A stretch of DNA of 33,956 nt from assembly GCA_009937205.1 (NCBI GenBank), contig JAACCR010000128.1:1-33956 (forward strand), written 5' to 3'. A program made the translations under genes and the position numbers. Of the stretch, positions 9,711-18,800 are shown in pieces. This DNA is from Methanobacteriota archaeon. GTDB lineage: Archaea > Thermoplasmatota > Poseidoniia > Poseidoniales > Poseidoniaceae. Position 1 is the stretch's first letter. Each line of letters starts with the position of its first letter. Under the pieces are notes generated by a model. That model did not search any database, was not told the DNA's origin, and saw only the letters and a program-made list of their open reading frames with translations.

Positions 9711-9713
9711 AAT

Positions 9714-10283
9714 TCAGATTCCGAAACCATCGAATTCGAAGTGATCATCAGAGTCTACATCATATCCGCCAGGGCTCGCCAAATTCGGTTGAACCATGAG
9801 TTGTAATAATGGCCATAAGCGAATGAATGAAGGTGATGCATGATACAATAAACGAATCATTGGATGTTCTTCAATTGCGACTCCAGCTTCCCCTGGAGGT
9901 GGTAAATCATCTGGTAAATTGCGTAGATCAATTATTAAATTAGTAATGGATTTTTGCTCGTCTTCGGTAATCATTTCTATTTCTTGAAAAGTTTCTATCG
10001 CCAATTCAAGGATATCAGCCAACTCATTAGGATTGATTGGGCCAACTTCAGCATCAGAAATATCCACAGGCCCAAAACTAACATGGCCGAGGTCGGTGGG
10101 AAGTAATTCGCCATTTTGGCATTCCATTTTCATTAATTTTTGTCCATTAATTCCGCCTAGTGGTGCGATTACGAATCCCGCCTCAGAAATTCTAGTATTA
10201 ACCCATTCTGGCAACTGCTTTATTTGGCCTGTAACCAATACGCGATTCAATTCACCAGGGAAGGCAATAGGGGATATCTGCAA
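9714..10283 (-). CDS. C-terminal half of PCMT-like protein (downstream of in-frame stop)
   Basis: NRVLVTGQIKQLPEWVNTRISEAGFVIAPLGGINGQKL matches the PCMT C-terminal pattern (D.IvTaa...P..l...L..gG.lv.PvGg..gQ.L); ORF track start is a TTG. Confidence 0.6.
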   Translation of the reverse strand: MQISPIAFPGELNRVLVTGQIKQLPEWVNTRISEAGFVIAPLGGINGQKLMKMECQNGELLPTDLGHVSFGPVDISDAEVGPINPNELADILELAIETFQEIEMITEDEQKSITNLIIDLRNLPDDLPPPGEAGVAIEEHPMIRLLYHASPSFIRLWPLLQLMVQPNLASPGGYDVDSDDHFEFDGFGI

Positions 10284-10340
10284 TGATTCAATGTGCCTTA
10301 CCTCAACAGTAGGCCAATAAGCTAACCGAGATGCTGCATG

Positions 10341-10703
10341 TTAAGTTACACTTTGTGAAGGGTCTAACACTTTGACACTACCTTCTTCTCCTACAATTAT
10401 AGAGATTAATGCTGCAATATATCCGCTTTTACAACCGATTAAAACGACTTCATTGCCTTTTTGTAATTCTAAATGATATAATAGAGTCACAATCATATGC
10501 GGTGCAGAAATTGTTTTCACTGCCCCCTTTTCATTTTTCAAGAAAGTGATGGGGCGGTCAGCAAAGAAATCCGCAATCTCAAAATCAGTGAAGTAATCAA
10601 CTTCAATTTTCAACATTGCTTCTTTAATGGCATTGGTTATTGGGATGCCACCTTTTTCTAGGCGTTTCAATAAATCTTTCATTTCAGATTTGTAATTCAT
10701 CAA
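10341..10703 (-). CDS. N-terminal half of PCMT-like protein (terminated by in-frame TAA)
   Basis: AMLKIEVDYFTDFEIADFFADRPITFLKNEKGAVKTISAPHMIVTLLYHLELQKGNEVVLIGCKSGYIAAL follows the PCMT N-terminal pattern up to motif I. Confidence 0.65.
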   Translation of the reverse strand: MMNYKSEMKDLLKRLEKGGIPITNAIKEAMLKIEVDYFTDFEIADFFADRPITFLKNEKGAVKTISAPHMIVTLLYHLELQKGNEVVLIGCKSGYIAALISIIVGEEGSVKVLDPSQSVT

Positions 10704-10717
10704 AAAACCTCATATTT

Positions 10718-11350
10718 TTAGCGCATTTCTAACCAAGCGAAGAATGAAATTATTGGAAGTAATATCATTAAGATCTTATTTGTTTTCTTTTGGTAGTTGA
10801 TATGCTCAATTGAAGGTTGGGGAATTACCTCAATAGACTTTGCACTTCTATTCCTTCTAGTTATACTGACATTGTCCTCAATATATGTTAGAACTATATT
10901 GCGGAGATTTTGCTGGCTACTACTGCTTTTTCCTTGGCCAACAATGAATCTTATCGGATAAATCTCTGCTATAACCAATGCATCTCGAAGTACGCCCTCA
11001 ACATTTGATAAATTATGCATATCAATTCGAATTGTTCTTCCATCACTATTAATATGGCTCAAAGCTCTCCATTTGCCTTGACCTTCATTGTGGATTTGTA
11101 ATGCATCTCTTGCTACTTTTACCGGTTCATCAGCCAAAGCAACAGGCTTTCTTCTCCTCGCAAGGAATGGACCGAGAATAATAGACATAAAAATAGGAGG
11201 GATACATAGCAGTGATACCAATCTTTGTAATTCGCTGTGGTCTGTTAAAACAGAAACTACCGCTAGTGAGAATCCGAGATATAAACCAAGGAATCCCCCG
11301 GCCTGCATGCCTAATGATAAACCGACAGGCTCACCTTCAAGTTCTCCCAT
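10718..11350 (-). CDS. membrane protein of unknown function
   Basis: 210 aa; hydrophobic segments GGFLGLYLGFSLAVVSVL, LVSLLCIPPIFMSIILGPFL and C-terminal KILMILLPIISFFAWL. Confidence 0.65.
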   Translation of the reverse strand: MGELEGEPVGLSLGMQAGGFLGLYLGFSLAVVSVLTDHSELQRLVSLLCIPPIFMSIILGPFLARRRKPVALADEPVKVARDALQIHNEGQGKWRALSHINSDGRTIRIDMHNLSNVEGVLRDALVIAEIYPIRFIVGQGKSSSSQQNLRNIVLTYIEDNVSITRRNRSAKSIEVIPQPSIEHINYQKKTNKILMILLPIISFFAWLEMR

Positions 11351-11430
11351 ATGGTTTGAGGGAATTGGCAGATATCATCAATGCTTTGATGAATAAAAGA
11401 ATAATATCCCCCCCCGTATTAGGGTTGGTT

Positions 11431-12201
11431 ATGGGGAAGAATGGATTGGATAACCGTGAATCTGAGAGGAAAGTCGGAATGTGGATATTCTACATTTGTG
11501 GTTTCCTTTTCGTCTCATTTTTCATTGCACCCTTGATTCTATCCGAGGGCACTGTCACAAATATCTCCGGGCGAGCGAATGCATTAGATTTTGCAACAAA
11601 AGATGGATTCGGATCATCAGGGAATAGTGAGGAAGCATCTGCGACACATACGCATGAAGATGGTACGATTCACAATCATAATCAATTCACTTGGATGGAG
11701 TTAGACCCATATACTGGATTCATTTATGCATTTGGAGATTTGAATTGTCACAATAAGCATGAACGCGCATTGGAGATTAATGGAAATCAAATGCCAGTTT
11801 GTACTAGAGATTTAGGAATTTTCTTTGGTTTGGCAATTGGTGGTTTAGTGTTTTCTAGAAAAGGATATAATCGATGGACAATCAAGGATACGTGCTTGTC
11901 ATTGATTCCAGATACTTTGTTAGAAAAAATCTATAGAGGCAATTATAGAACCTTATCTTGGATAGGTTTTGGGATGTTATTCTGCATTCCTTTAATCATT
12001 GATGGCTTCACACAATTGTTGACTGATTATGAATCTAACAATCTAACAAGGCCATTGACAGGAACGCCATTTGGCATTGGCCTTGCAATTTTGATTTCTT
12101 CAATGTATTCCGCAAGACCTGTTAAGTTTGAAAATGCGAGTCAGGTAGTTTTGCCGGGTGGGGCGAAATTCGAGTTAATCAAAGAATCAGAAGAAGAATG
12201 A
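11431..12201 (+). CDS. DUF2085-like integral membrane protein
   Basis: LNCHNKHERALEINGNQMPVCTRDLGIFFGLAIGG and IPLIIDGFTQLLTDYESNNLTRPLTGTPFGIGL match the DUF2085 pattern; ATG at 11431 preferred because the upstream ORF part overlaps the minus-strand gene. Confidence 0.7.
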   Translation: MGKNGLDNRESERKVGMWIFYICGFLFVSFFIAPLILSEGTVTNISGRANALDFATKDGFGSSGNSEEASATHTHEDGTIHNHNQFTWMELDPYTGFIYAFGDLNCHNKHERALEINGNQMPVCTRDLGIFFGLAIGGLVFSRKGYNRWTIKDTCLSLIPDTLLEKIYRGNYRTLSWIGFGMLFCIPLIIDGFTQLLTDYESNNLTRPLTGTPFGIGLAILISSMYSARPVKFENASQVVLPGGAKFELIKESEEE

Positions 12202-12203
12202 AT

Positions 12204-13565
12204 TCATTGTGGTGGGTCCATACTCCACCATACAATCAACTGGTCAATATCCTGTGGAACTGGGCAATTTTCATGGCCACTGGTAAGCATCTCCAATCTA
12301 CTAATGACATTGCTAACGGCCTTCCTAGTCGCCGGAGGGGGTGACTTTTCTTGTCCCAAAAGTAATATTTCTGCTAAAGCATTCTTCCATTCTCCTTTTG
12401 GATTAGATCTTCTCCATGATGCCAGTGAGGAACGCAATGGCCACATTGCTAATGCCAAACGACAATATCCCAGTTTGTCATCTCTCAATTTGAACATCTG
12501 TGCTTCAGCGAAGGGTACGTGTGATTGTTGCTTATGAATCCACCATTCCTTTTCCAGCCACCTAACCAACCGTTGAGTATGTCTTTGTGTAACCATTCGA
12601 TGAGGGCCAAGTGATTTATGCAATCTTGGTATTTCACTCGAGCCCACAATTAGTGAGAGAGTTCCTAAAACTGCCCAACAGGATTGGGCATGTGGACTTG
12701 CTGGGACATCAAATGATTTCGCAGATTTTTTTGGCCAATTATCTTCTGCAAAATGCATCCAATTTGCTGGCGATTCACCAGAAAGCCATCCGATATTCAT
12801 CGAAGTTTTCTCTTGTGGAGCGCCGGGTAGCCTTGTTTGTTTTTTTACATCGCTAACTAGTGCGTTCAATAGATAACGATCAACTTCATCGGCATCAACG
12901 TTTAATGGAGCGGGTCTTCGATTGAAAAAAGCGCGTAATTCTGTTCGCAATTTTCCGCGAAGTTCATCCAACCCTCCTTCATTGAGTATTGGCCCTATTA
13001 CACAACACTTGTCAAATGGGGCCGGAACTGTTATTTTTCCCGATAAAAGATCATTGAACCCCTTTCTAATTGTTTTCTGTATTTCAGGGGTTTCAAAATA
13101 TTCAGCTTTGCCACTGCTCATTCGCAAAGTACCACTCTTTATTCTTTTAATGGCTTTATCAGGGTCACAGTCAATCCAAAATACAAGGTCGGGAATCATT
13201 GATGCAGCATTCATTTTGGCAACCTGTTCAAGTCCCAATTCTCCGACGACTCCTTGATAAATTAATGATGAGTGAATATTTCTGTCTGAAATTACAACAT
13301 GGCCCTTTGCAAGCAATGGACGAATCCATGTATGAGAATGGTCCAGTCTATCGGCAGCAAACAATCCCGCTTCTTCTAAAGGAGTTTTATCACCTAATTT
13401 GACAGATGACAAAGCCAGTTTACCCAATTCACTATGCCTTCTTGGTTCATGCGTTGAGTGATGCCCAGGGAATGGAAAATCAGCAACTAACTCGTGAAGA
13501 ATCCTTGCAGCTTCACCTTTCCCGGAGCCGTCACCTCCTTCGACAGTGATGAGGTACACGCTCAT
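12204..13565 (-). CDS. tmk: thymidylate kinase-like protein with ~220 aa C-terminal extension
   Basis: VEGGDGSGKGEAA, THEPRRHSELG, FAADRLDHSHTWIRPLLAKGHVVISDRNIHSSLIYQG, WIDCDPDKAIKRI; residues after about 225 have no family I recognise. Confidence 0.8.
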   Translation of the reverse strand: MSVYLITVEGGDGSGKGEAARILHELVADFPFPGHHSTHEPRRHSELGKLALSSVKLGDKTPLEEAGLFAADRLDHSHTWIRPLLAKGHVVISDRNIHSSLIYQGVVGELGLEQVAKMNAASMIPDLVFWIDCDPDKAIKRIKSGTLRMSSGKAEYFETPEIQKTIRKGFNDLLSGKITVPAPFDKCCVIGPILNEGGLDELRGKLRTELRAFFNRRPAPLNVDADEVDRYLLNALVSDVKKQTRLPGAPQEKTSMNIGWLSGESPANWMHFAEDNWPKKSAKSFDVPASPHAQSCWAVLGTLSLIVGSSEIPRLHKSLGPHRMVTQRHTQRLVRWLEKEWWIHKQQSHVPFAEAQMFKLRDDKLGYCRLALAMWPLRSSLASWRRSNPKGEWKNALAEILLLGQEKSPPPATRKAVSNVISRLEMLTSGHENCPVPQDIDQLIVWWSMDPPQ

Positions 13566-14461
13566 TCCTCCTGGTAATCATCAAATTGTTCTTTAATGAA
13601 CACCATCGTGATCATCCCGGCAAGGATTAACGCCGGTCCAAATATTATTAATCCTCTACTGAATAATGATATTCCTGCCAAATACTGTGTTCTTCGGTAG
13701 TATTTGCCTCTTCTAACTTCAACCGCAGCTTGAACTCCTACTATTCCGGTAATTACTGTAAGAATACCAATTGTTGTCGAAAGTCCTACGGCATTCTCTA
13801 AATCCCATCCAGTGGCCACTGTATGGTGGTCTCGCGTAATTGTATCATCACCATACGACATAGTAATCGGCCCGACTCCTGCTTTTTCCGGAATTATTTT
13901 CAATTCCATGGTATCATAGCCTTCTTTGGACAGTTTCAATATATGTAATTTAGATATGACATCATCAATTACAAAGAGGCCATTTGCATCTGTTTTCACT
14001 GTGCGTAGGACTGTATTGGTCTCGATTTCAATTAATTCAACAGTTACATTTTCAACTTCAGTACCTTCTTCTGCTTGAATTGCAGTACCTATGACATCTA
14101 CAGAATCGGTAGATACGAAGAATGAAGAAGAAATAATGTCACTAGGGTTTCCTTGCAGAATCAAAGCGCCACTCATCATCCCCAATAATGAACCCAATAA
14201 TATCAAAGATGCAGCGATAGTCTTCCATCGGCCCTTCTCAACTTCCTCCAATCGTAACCATTGCTGTTTTGTTTTTTCAGCTGCTAATTCCACGGCAGCA
14301 TCTACATCTTCAAAACTGACAATTAGTTCTTCACTTGAAGCAAGTGCTCTTTGTTCAGTTGCATCTTGCGAGGCTTGCAGTTGATTCTGAACGCGTTCTT
14401 TCAGTGCAGCCTTTCTTTCTTCCATACTCTTGTCAGACACGCCCTCACCTCCTCCGCTCAA
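13562..14461 (-). CDS. membrane protein with carboxypeptidase-regulatory-like (CarboxypepD_reg) domain
   Basis: VIGTAIQAEEGTEVENVTVELIEIETNTVLRTVKTDANGLFVIDDVISKLHILKLSKEGYDTMEL; TM segments flank this domain; 4-bp overlap with tmk. Confidence 0.7.
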   Translation of the reverse strand: MSGGGEGVSDKSMEERKAALKERVQNQLQASQDATEQRALASSEELIVSFEDVDAAVELAAEKTKQQWLRLEEVEKGRWKTIAASLILLGSLLGMMSGALILQGNPSDIISSSFFVSTDSVDVIGTAIQAEEGTEVENVTVELIEIETNTVLRTVKTDANGLFVIDDVISKLHILKLSKEGYDTMELKIIPEKAGVGPITMSYGDDTITRDHHTVATGWDLENAVGLSTTIGILTVITGIVGVQAAVEVRRGKYYRRTQYLAGISLFSRGLIIFGPALILAGMITMVFIKEQFDDYQEE

Positions 14462-14526
14462 ACCATAGGTGTTGGTGCGCGGATATTACCCCTTTCATGG
14501 CAAGTCCGCGCAACAAAGCGATCATT

Positions 14527-15762
14527 TTATTCTACAAAGCGCTTAAGGAAAAACAAAGAAACTAAACTTATGGCAAGAACGCTGAAAGACAAAACTGCCA
14601 ATAATTTAGAAGAATCAGCACCTTTATTGGCGGCTTCTTCAATTGGTTGCTTTTGTTCGGGCTCAGAATTGTTTGACAGTTCTGATTGTTCTAATTTTTT
14701 TGATTGTTCTAATGGCGTATCAATTGTCGTCCATGCTCCTGTTAGTAGTCCCAATTCTACAATCCTTCCAACACTTTCTAGCGATTCAGCACTTACTTTG
14801 TCTGCGGTATCTTGTGTTGTATGCCAATAGCCTCCGAAAGGAGTCGCGTTTACACCGTATGTTAAGTCAATAATATCTAGAGCAGGAATTCCAAGAGCGA
14901 ATGGATGCACATGGTCATCTATTACGGCTAATGACCGATTGGATTGCATAACATCAGACCGTTGACCATTACAACCATCTGTTTGATTAGAAAGGCCAAG
15001 TTTTTGACCCAATATCATCATATTTTCAGTTAATATTGGTGTTGAAGGAATAATTTTTGTTAATTGTAAATCCGCATCCCCTATCATGTCTAATAAAATG
15101 AAAGATTCAGTTCGATTAATTTCTTCTTGAGATAGATTGTCAGCCCATGCCTCAGCACCGAGCGTGTAGTTATCGCCTTGATCTTCAGCATCAGAAAATA
15201 GTAGCATGACCTCATTATTCAAATCCATACTAGGGATGATTCGACCTAACTCGGCAAGAGCAGCAACTCCGCTCGCACCATCATTTGCTCCTAAAATAGG
15301 GGTGTTGCGAAGAGATTCATTTGAATCTCTGTCGGCTATATTTCTAGTGTCATAATGCGCAGACAACACGATTCGACCTAATTCGTCATATTCATTTTGA
15401 CTAAGGTTTTGAGGTTTCCAAGTTGCTATCACATTGGTCAAATTAATCTCATGAGAAATGTGATTACTTAATTCAACATCCCAGCCATAATTTGTAAGAT
15501 TTTCAGTTAATGAGTTTCGAAGTGCTAATGAAGCGTTTGAACCAGGTAATCTCGGTCCAAGTTCGGTTTGCCATGTAACGCTCTGGTTTGCTAATGTTCC
15601 ATTGAATTGTAATTCACTTGTTTTTTGGCAAATGTCAGCCGAATTAATCCAATCATCGCCATTACCACTTGCAGATGTGATATTTGATAGCAACAAACAG
15701 ACAAAAACGACCCCTATGAGGCGTTTTCGGTCGCCGCTTTGAGTGCTATGTGGCAAGAGCAT
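14527..15762 (-). CDS. M28 family zinc peptidase / glutaminyl-peptide cyclotransferase-like, secreted and membrane-anchored
   Basis: Signal-like N-terminus; VLSAHYDTR...ILGANDGASGVAALAELG; LLFSDAEDQGDN; IDDHVHPFALGIPALDII...YWHTTQDTADKV; C-terminal TM LLAVLSFSVLAISLVSLFFLKRF. Confidence 0.85.
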   Translation of the reverse strand: MLLPHSTQSGDRKRLIGVVFVCLLLSNITSASGNGDDWINSADICQKTSELQFNGTLANQSVTWQTELGPRLPGSNASLALRNSLTENLTNYGWDVELSNHISHEINLTNVIATWKPQNLSQNEYDELGRIVLSAHYDTRNIADRDSNESLRNTPILGANDGASGVAALAELGRIIPSMDLNNEVMLLFSDAEDQGDNYTLGAEAWADNLSQEEINRTESFILLDMIGDADLQLTKIIPSTPILTENMMILGQKLGLSNQTDGCNGQRSDVMQSNRSLAVIDDHVHPFALGIPALDIIDLTYGVNATPFGGYWHTTQDTADKVSAESLESVGRIVELGLLTGAWTTIDTPLEQSKKLEQSELSNNSEPEQKQPIEEAANKGADSSKLLAVLSFSVLAISLVSLFFLKRFVE

Positions 15763-15850
15763 TATTGAATCCTCATTGACCGAGTATTAAATACTTCATT
15801 TCAAGTGGTTATTTTGGGAAGCAGTGATGCGTTCCCCTGAGGTCAATTAA

Positions 15851-18800
15851 ATGTCGGAACTACGCACTAGTCCAGCCTTCATATTCGTAACAGTATTGCT
15901 CATTGCTAGTATGTCGCCATTATTGATGGCAGCAGCAGCACAGTCTGGCGAATCTAATAGTTATGAAGCAGTACCATATGATGCCAAGGGAGTAATTATT
16001 GGCGACATTTCTGAATTTGATGCGCACGATGGAAGAGAATATTTGTTTATTGAAGAGGACGAGATTGTAGTCTCGGCCTCATCATTCATGAAATCAAAGT
16101 GGATTGAAGCCGGTATGCCGGGCGTAGATGAAATTTTAATGCAGCCAACTACGAGCGGTCGTTCTTCGGCAAGGGCTTGTTCACCGCACGTGGTCGGAGA
16201 TACACTGACTGTTCCAACCTCTGGTGGTTCGGTTGCCACTTATGTGGCAAAAACAACTGTTTCAGTAGCATTCCTGGTGCAATCCGGAAGAACACTTTCA
16301 TCCACGGTTCTAAACAACCTTGCACAAACATGGGATCAAACAATCTATCCAACAATGACTACTTACTATGGTAAGGACTACCAGGACGGTAGAGGTTTAG
16401 CTCCTCCTGATAAAGATAATAATTGTCAAGTTCAAATCGTAATTTATGATATTGACGGGGCATACAATATCGGTGGCTATTTCTCTCCTTCATTTGCAGT
16501 ATCCAGAGAAGCCGTCTTTGTTGATTATGCAGATATAACATTAACTTGGGGCAAATCTATTCTTGCTCACGAGTTAGAACATCTATTGCATAATGCGCAA
16601 GACCCGTATGAGAATTTGTGGATAGATGAAGGAAATGCAGATGTAGCAATCTATCTTTGTTTTGGTGCAGATTCAACTCTTACAGGTCACGTTAATGCTT
16701 GGACTTCAAGCCCAGAACTAAGTGTTCGATGGTGGAATCAAAGAATTGCAGATTATGGTGCAGGATATATGTTCACAATGTATTTGGCTGAACACTTAGG
16801 TGGAGGTCCGGCTGTTAGGCAATTAGTACAGGATAGTGCAACAGGTGGTCAAGGAGTTGTTAACCTAGCACTTTCACCTCAATCTGGCCAATCGGGTAAA
16901 GTTGGTACGACAATGTCTGAAATTTTTGCTAATTTTTCAATTGCTGCTACGCTAGATAGCGATCAAGGAATATGGGGGTATCCGAATCTTCAATTGACAC
17001 AATCGTGTGCTTCCGGTTCATTCTGTAGGGCGCAACCTGCGGATACTAACTCAGATTGGGTCGGGCCATGGTCTTCAACAGGGCATAGCGTTGAGGGATG
17101 GGGAATACGTTCTTTCAAATTTACACCGGGGGCATCATCTCCCGCTCCTTTGACAATGAGGTTTACAGCAGATGTCAGTCAATTTGAAGGAGTGTTAGTT
17201 TCAAAATCTACTGCCGATGGGTTGTGGAGTGTTACCGATTTGAATTTCCAAAATAATGTTGCTACTGGCCTTGTCCCTGGATTTGGCAATTTGACAGATG
17301 AAGTCTGGGCAATAACATGGTATGCAAGTACAGTTGCAGATTGCGATTACACATCTTGCGGGTCTTCCTATCCACAAGGGACCATCGATGTTGAAGCCGC
17401 AAGAATAACCTCTCCAGCTACTATTGGACTGAACACAACGACTCTATCCGATAGAGATGGAGATGGTTCACCAGACACCGCTCACATCAATTATAATGTA
17501 TTATCAAACGCTTTCTTTGAAGATTTAGACGTTACTGTCAAGGTCAAAGATGGATTTGGCAATGAGGTAGATTCACTAACAAACAGAATTTCTGCTGGAG
17601 GTGGCGTAGATGTTGGAGGAGATGTTTACTTTACTGCAGCAATGACGGACCAATATACATTTGATTTAGAGATGCGAGATATGCTTGGGGCATTGATAAA
17701 CACCAAAACCACATCACCACAAGCTCTAGCAAATATGCGTCCAACAGCGAATGGTAGTATTGCACCAAATCAAACACAAACATGGGAAAATGTCCAATTC
17801 AATGGAGATGGTTTTGACGCATGGGGTCTTTCCTTGGACAATAATTCGTTGCCATATTATGACTCGCCAACAGCCTATGCTTGGGATTTTGGAGATAATA
17901 TTAGCTCAAGTTTGAAATCCCCTGTACGTTCTTATACCTCGGTCGGATCCTTCAATGCCACTTTAAGAATTCAAGATGTAGGTGGGACTTGGTCGGAAAC
18001 AGATATCCATGAAATAGTGGTCAATGATACCACGCAACCTATTCCTATTATCACAGTCAACAATGTTGTCATTGATACGGAAATTTCAATTTTGACGAAC
18101 CAAAAGATTCTCTTCTCAGCAGGAAGAACCGCAGATAATGTGCCGACAGAGAACCTCCAATTCGACTGGGATTGGGGTGACGGTTCAAGCCAAGGTGGAG
18201 TCGGAATGTATTCCACTCACCACGAATGGGGGGCCTTGAATTCAACGAATGAAACATACACTCTGACATTGAGTGTTTCCGATGGCATTAATGTCGGAAT
18301 GAAATCAATTCTAGTCTATGTAAACAATCGTGTTCCGGTTCAGATTTGGTCTGAGAATATGACTACATACACCTATACGCCAATGGTAATGCCCGATGTC
18401 TTCAAAGATTATGATGGGCAAATAGTGACGTACGCATGGAGTTTCCCAGATGGTGTTAACCTCAATGGCGGTTCGCTTGATCGGACCGACGATTTCACAA
18501 CTACTAGCAGTGCCCAATCCAATCCGATAGTCGGATGGGATAGCGCCGGATTAATGACGGTCCAACTTACAGCAACTGATGACGATGGAAGCTCATCTAC
18601 TGCACAATTTTATGTTACAGTTCTTAATCAAATGCCAGTATCAGATTTCCTTGTCCGCACAACCGCATCAACCGGTTCTGAATCAATAGATTTCCGCGCA
18701 ACAGATGGGCAAGTTGATACTCCCTACACCTTTGATGGAAGAAATAGTTTTGACCCTGATGGAACAGTTGGGGATTCAAGTGATCTAACATTTAATTGGA

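Larger units (their letters stand above)
9714..10703 (-). pseudogene. protein-L-isoaspartate O-methyltransferase-like gene interrupted by a single in-frame TAA
   Basis: 10703 and 10283 are in the same frame (offset 420 nt). Reading through TAA at 10341-10343 gives ...GSVKVLDPSQSVT*HAASRLAYWPTVEVRHIESLQISPIAFPGELNRVLVTG..., which restores PCMT-like spacing. Confidence 0.65.

Noticed and set aside
9714-10703. Frameshift, selenocysteine or pyrrolysine explanation for the split PCMT-like gene
   Set aside because: Both halves are in the same frame, so no frameshift is needed; the stop is TAA, not TGA or TAG.
14335-14873. Overlapping plus-strand ORFs between the CarboxypepD_reg and M28 genes
   Set aside because: Mostly antisense to two well-supported minus-strand genes; no domain similarity.
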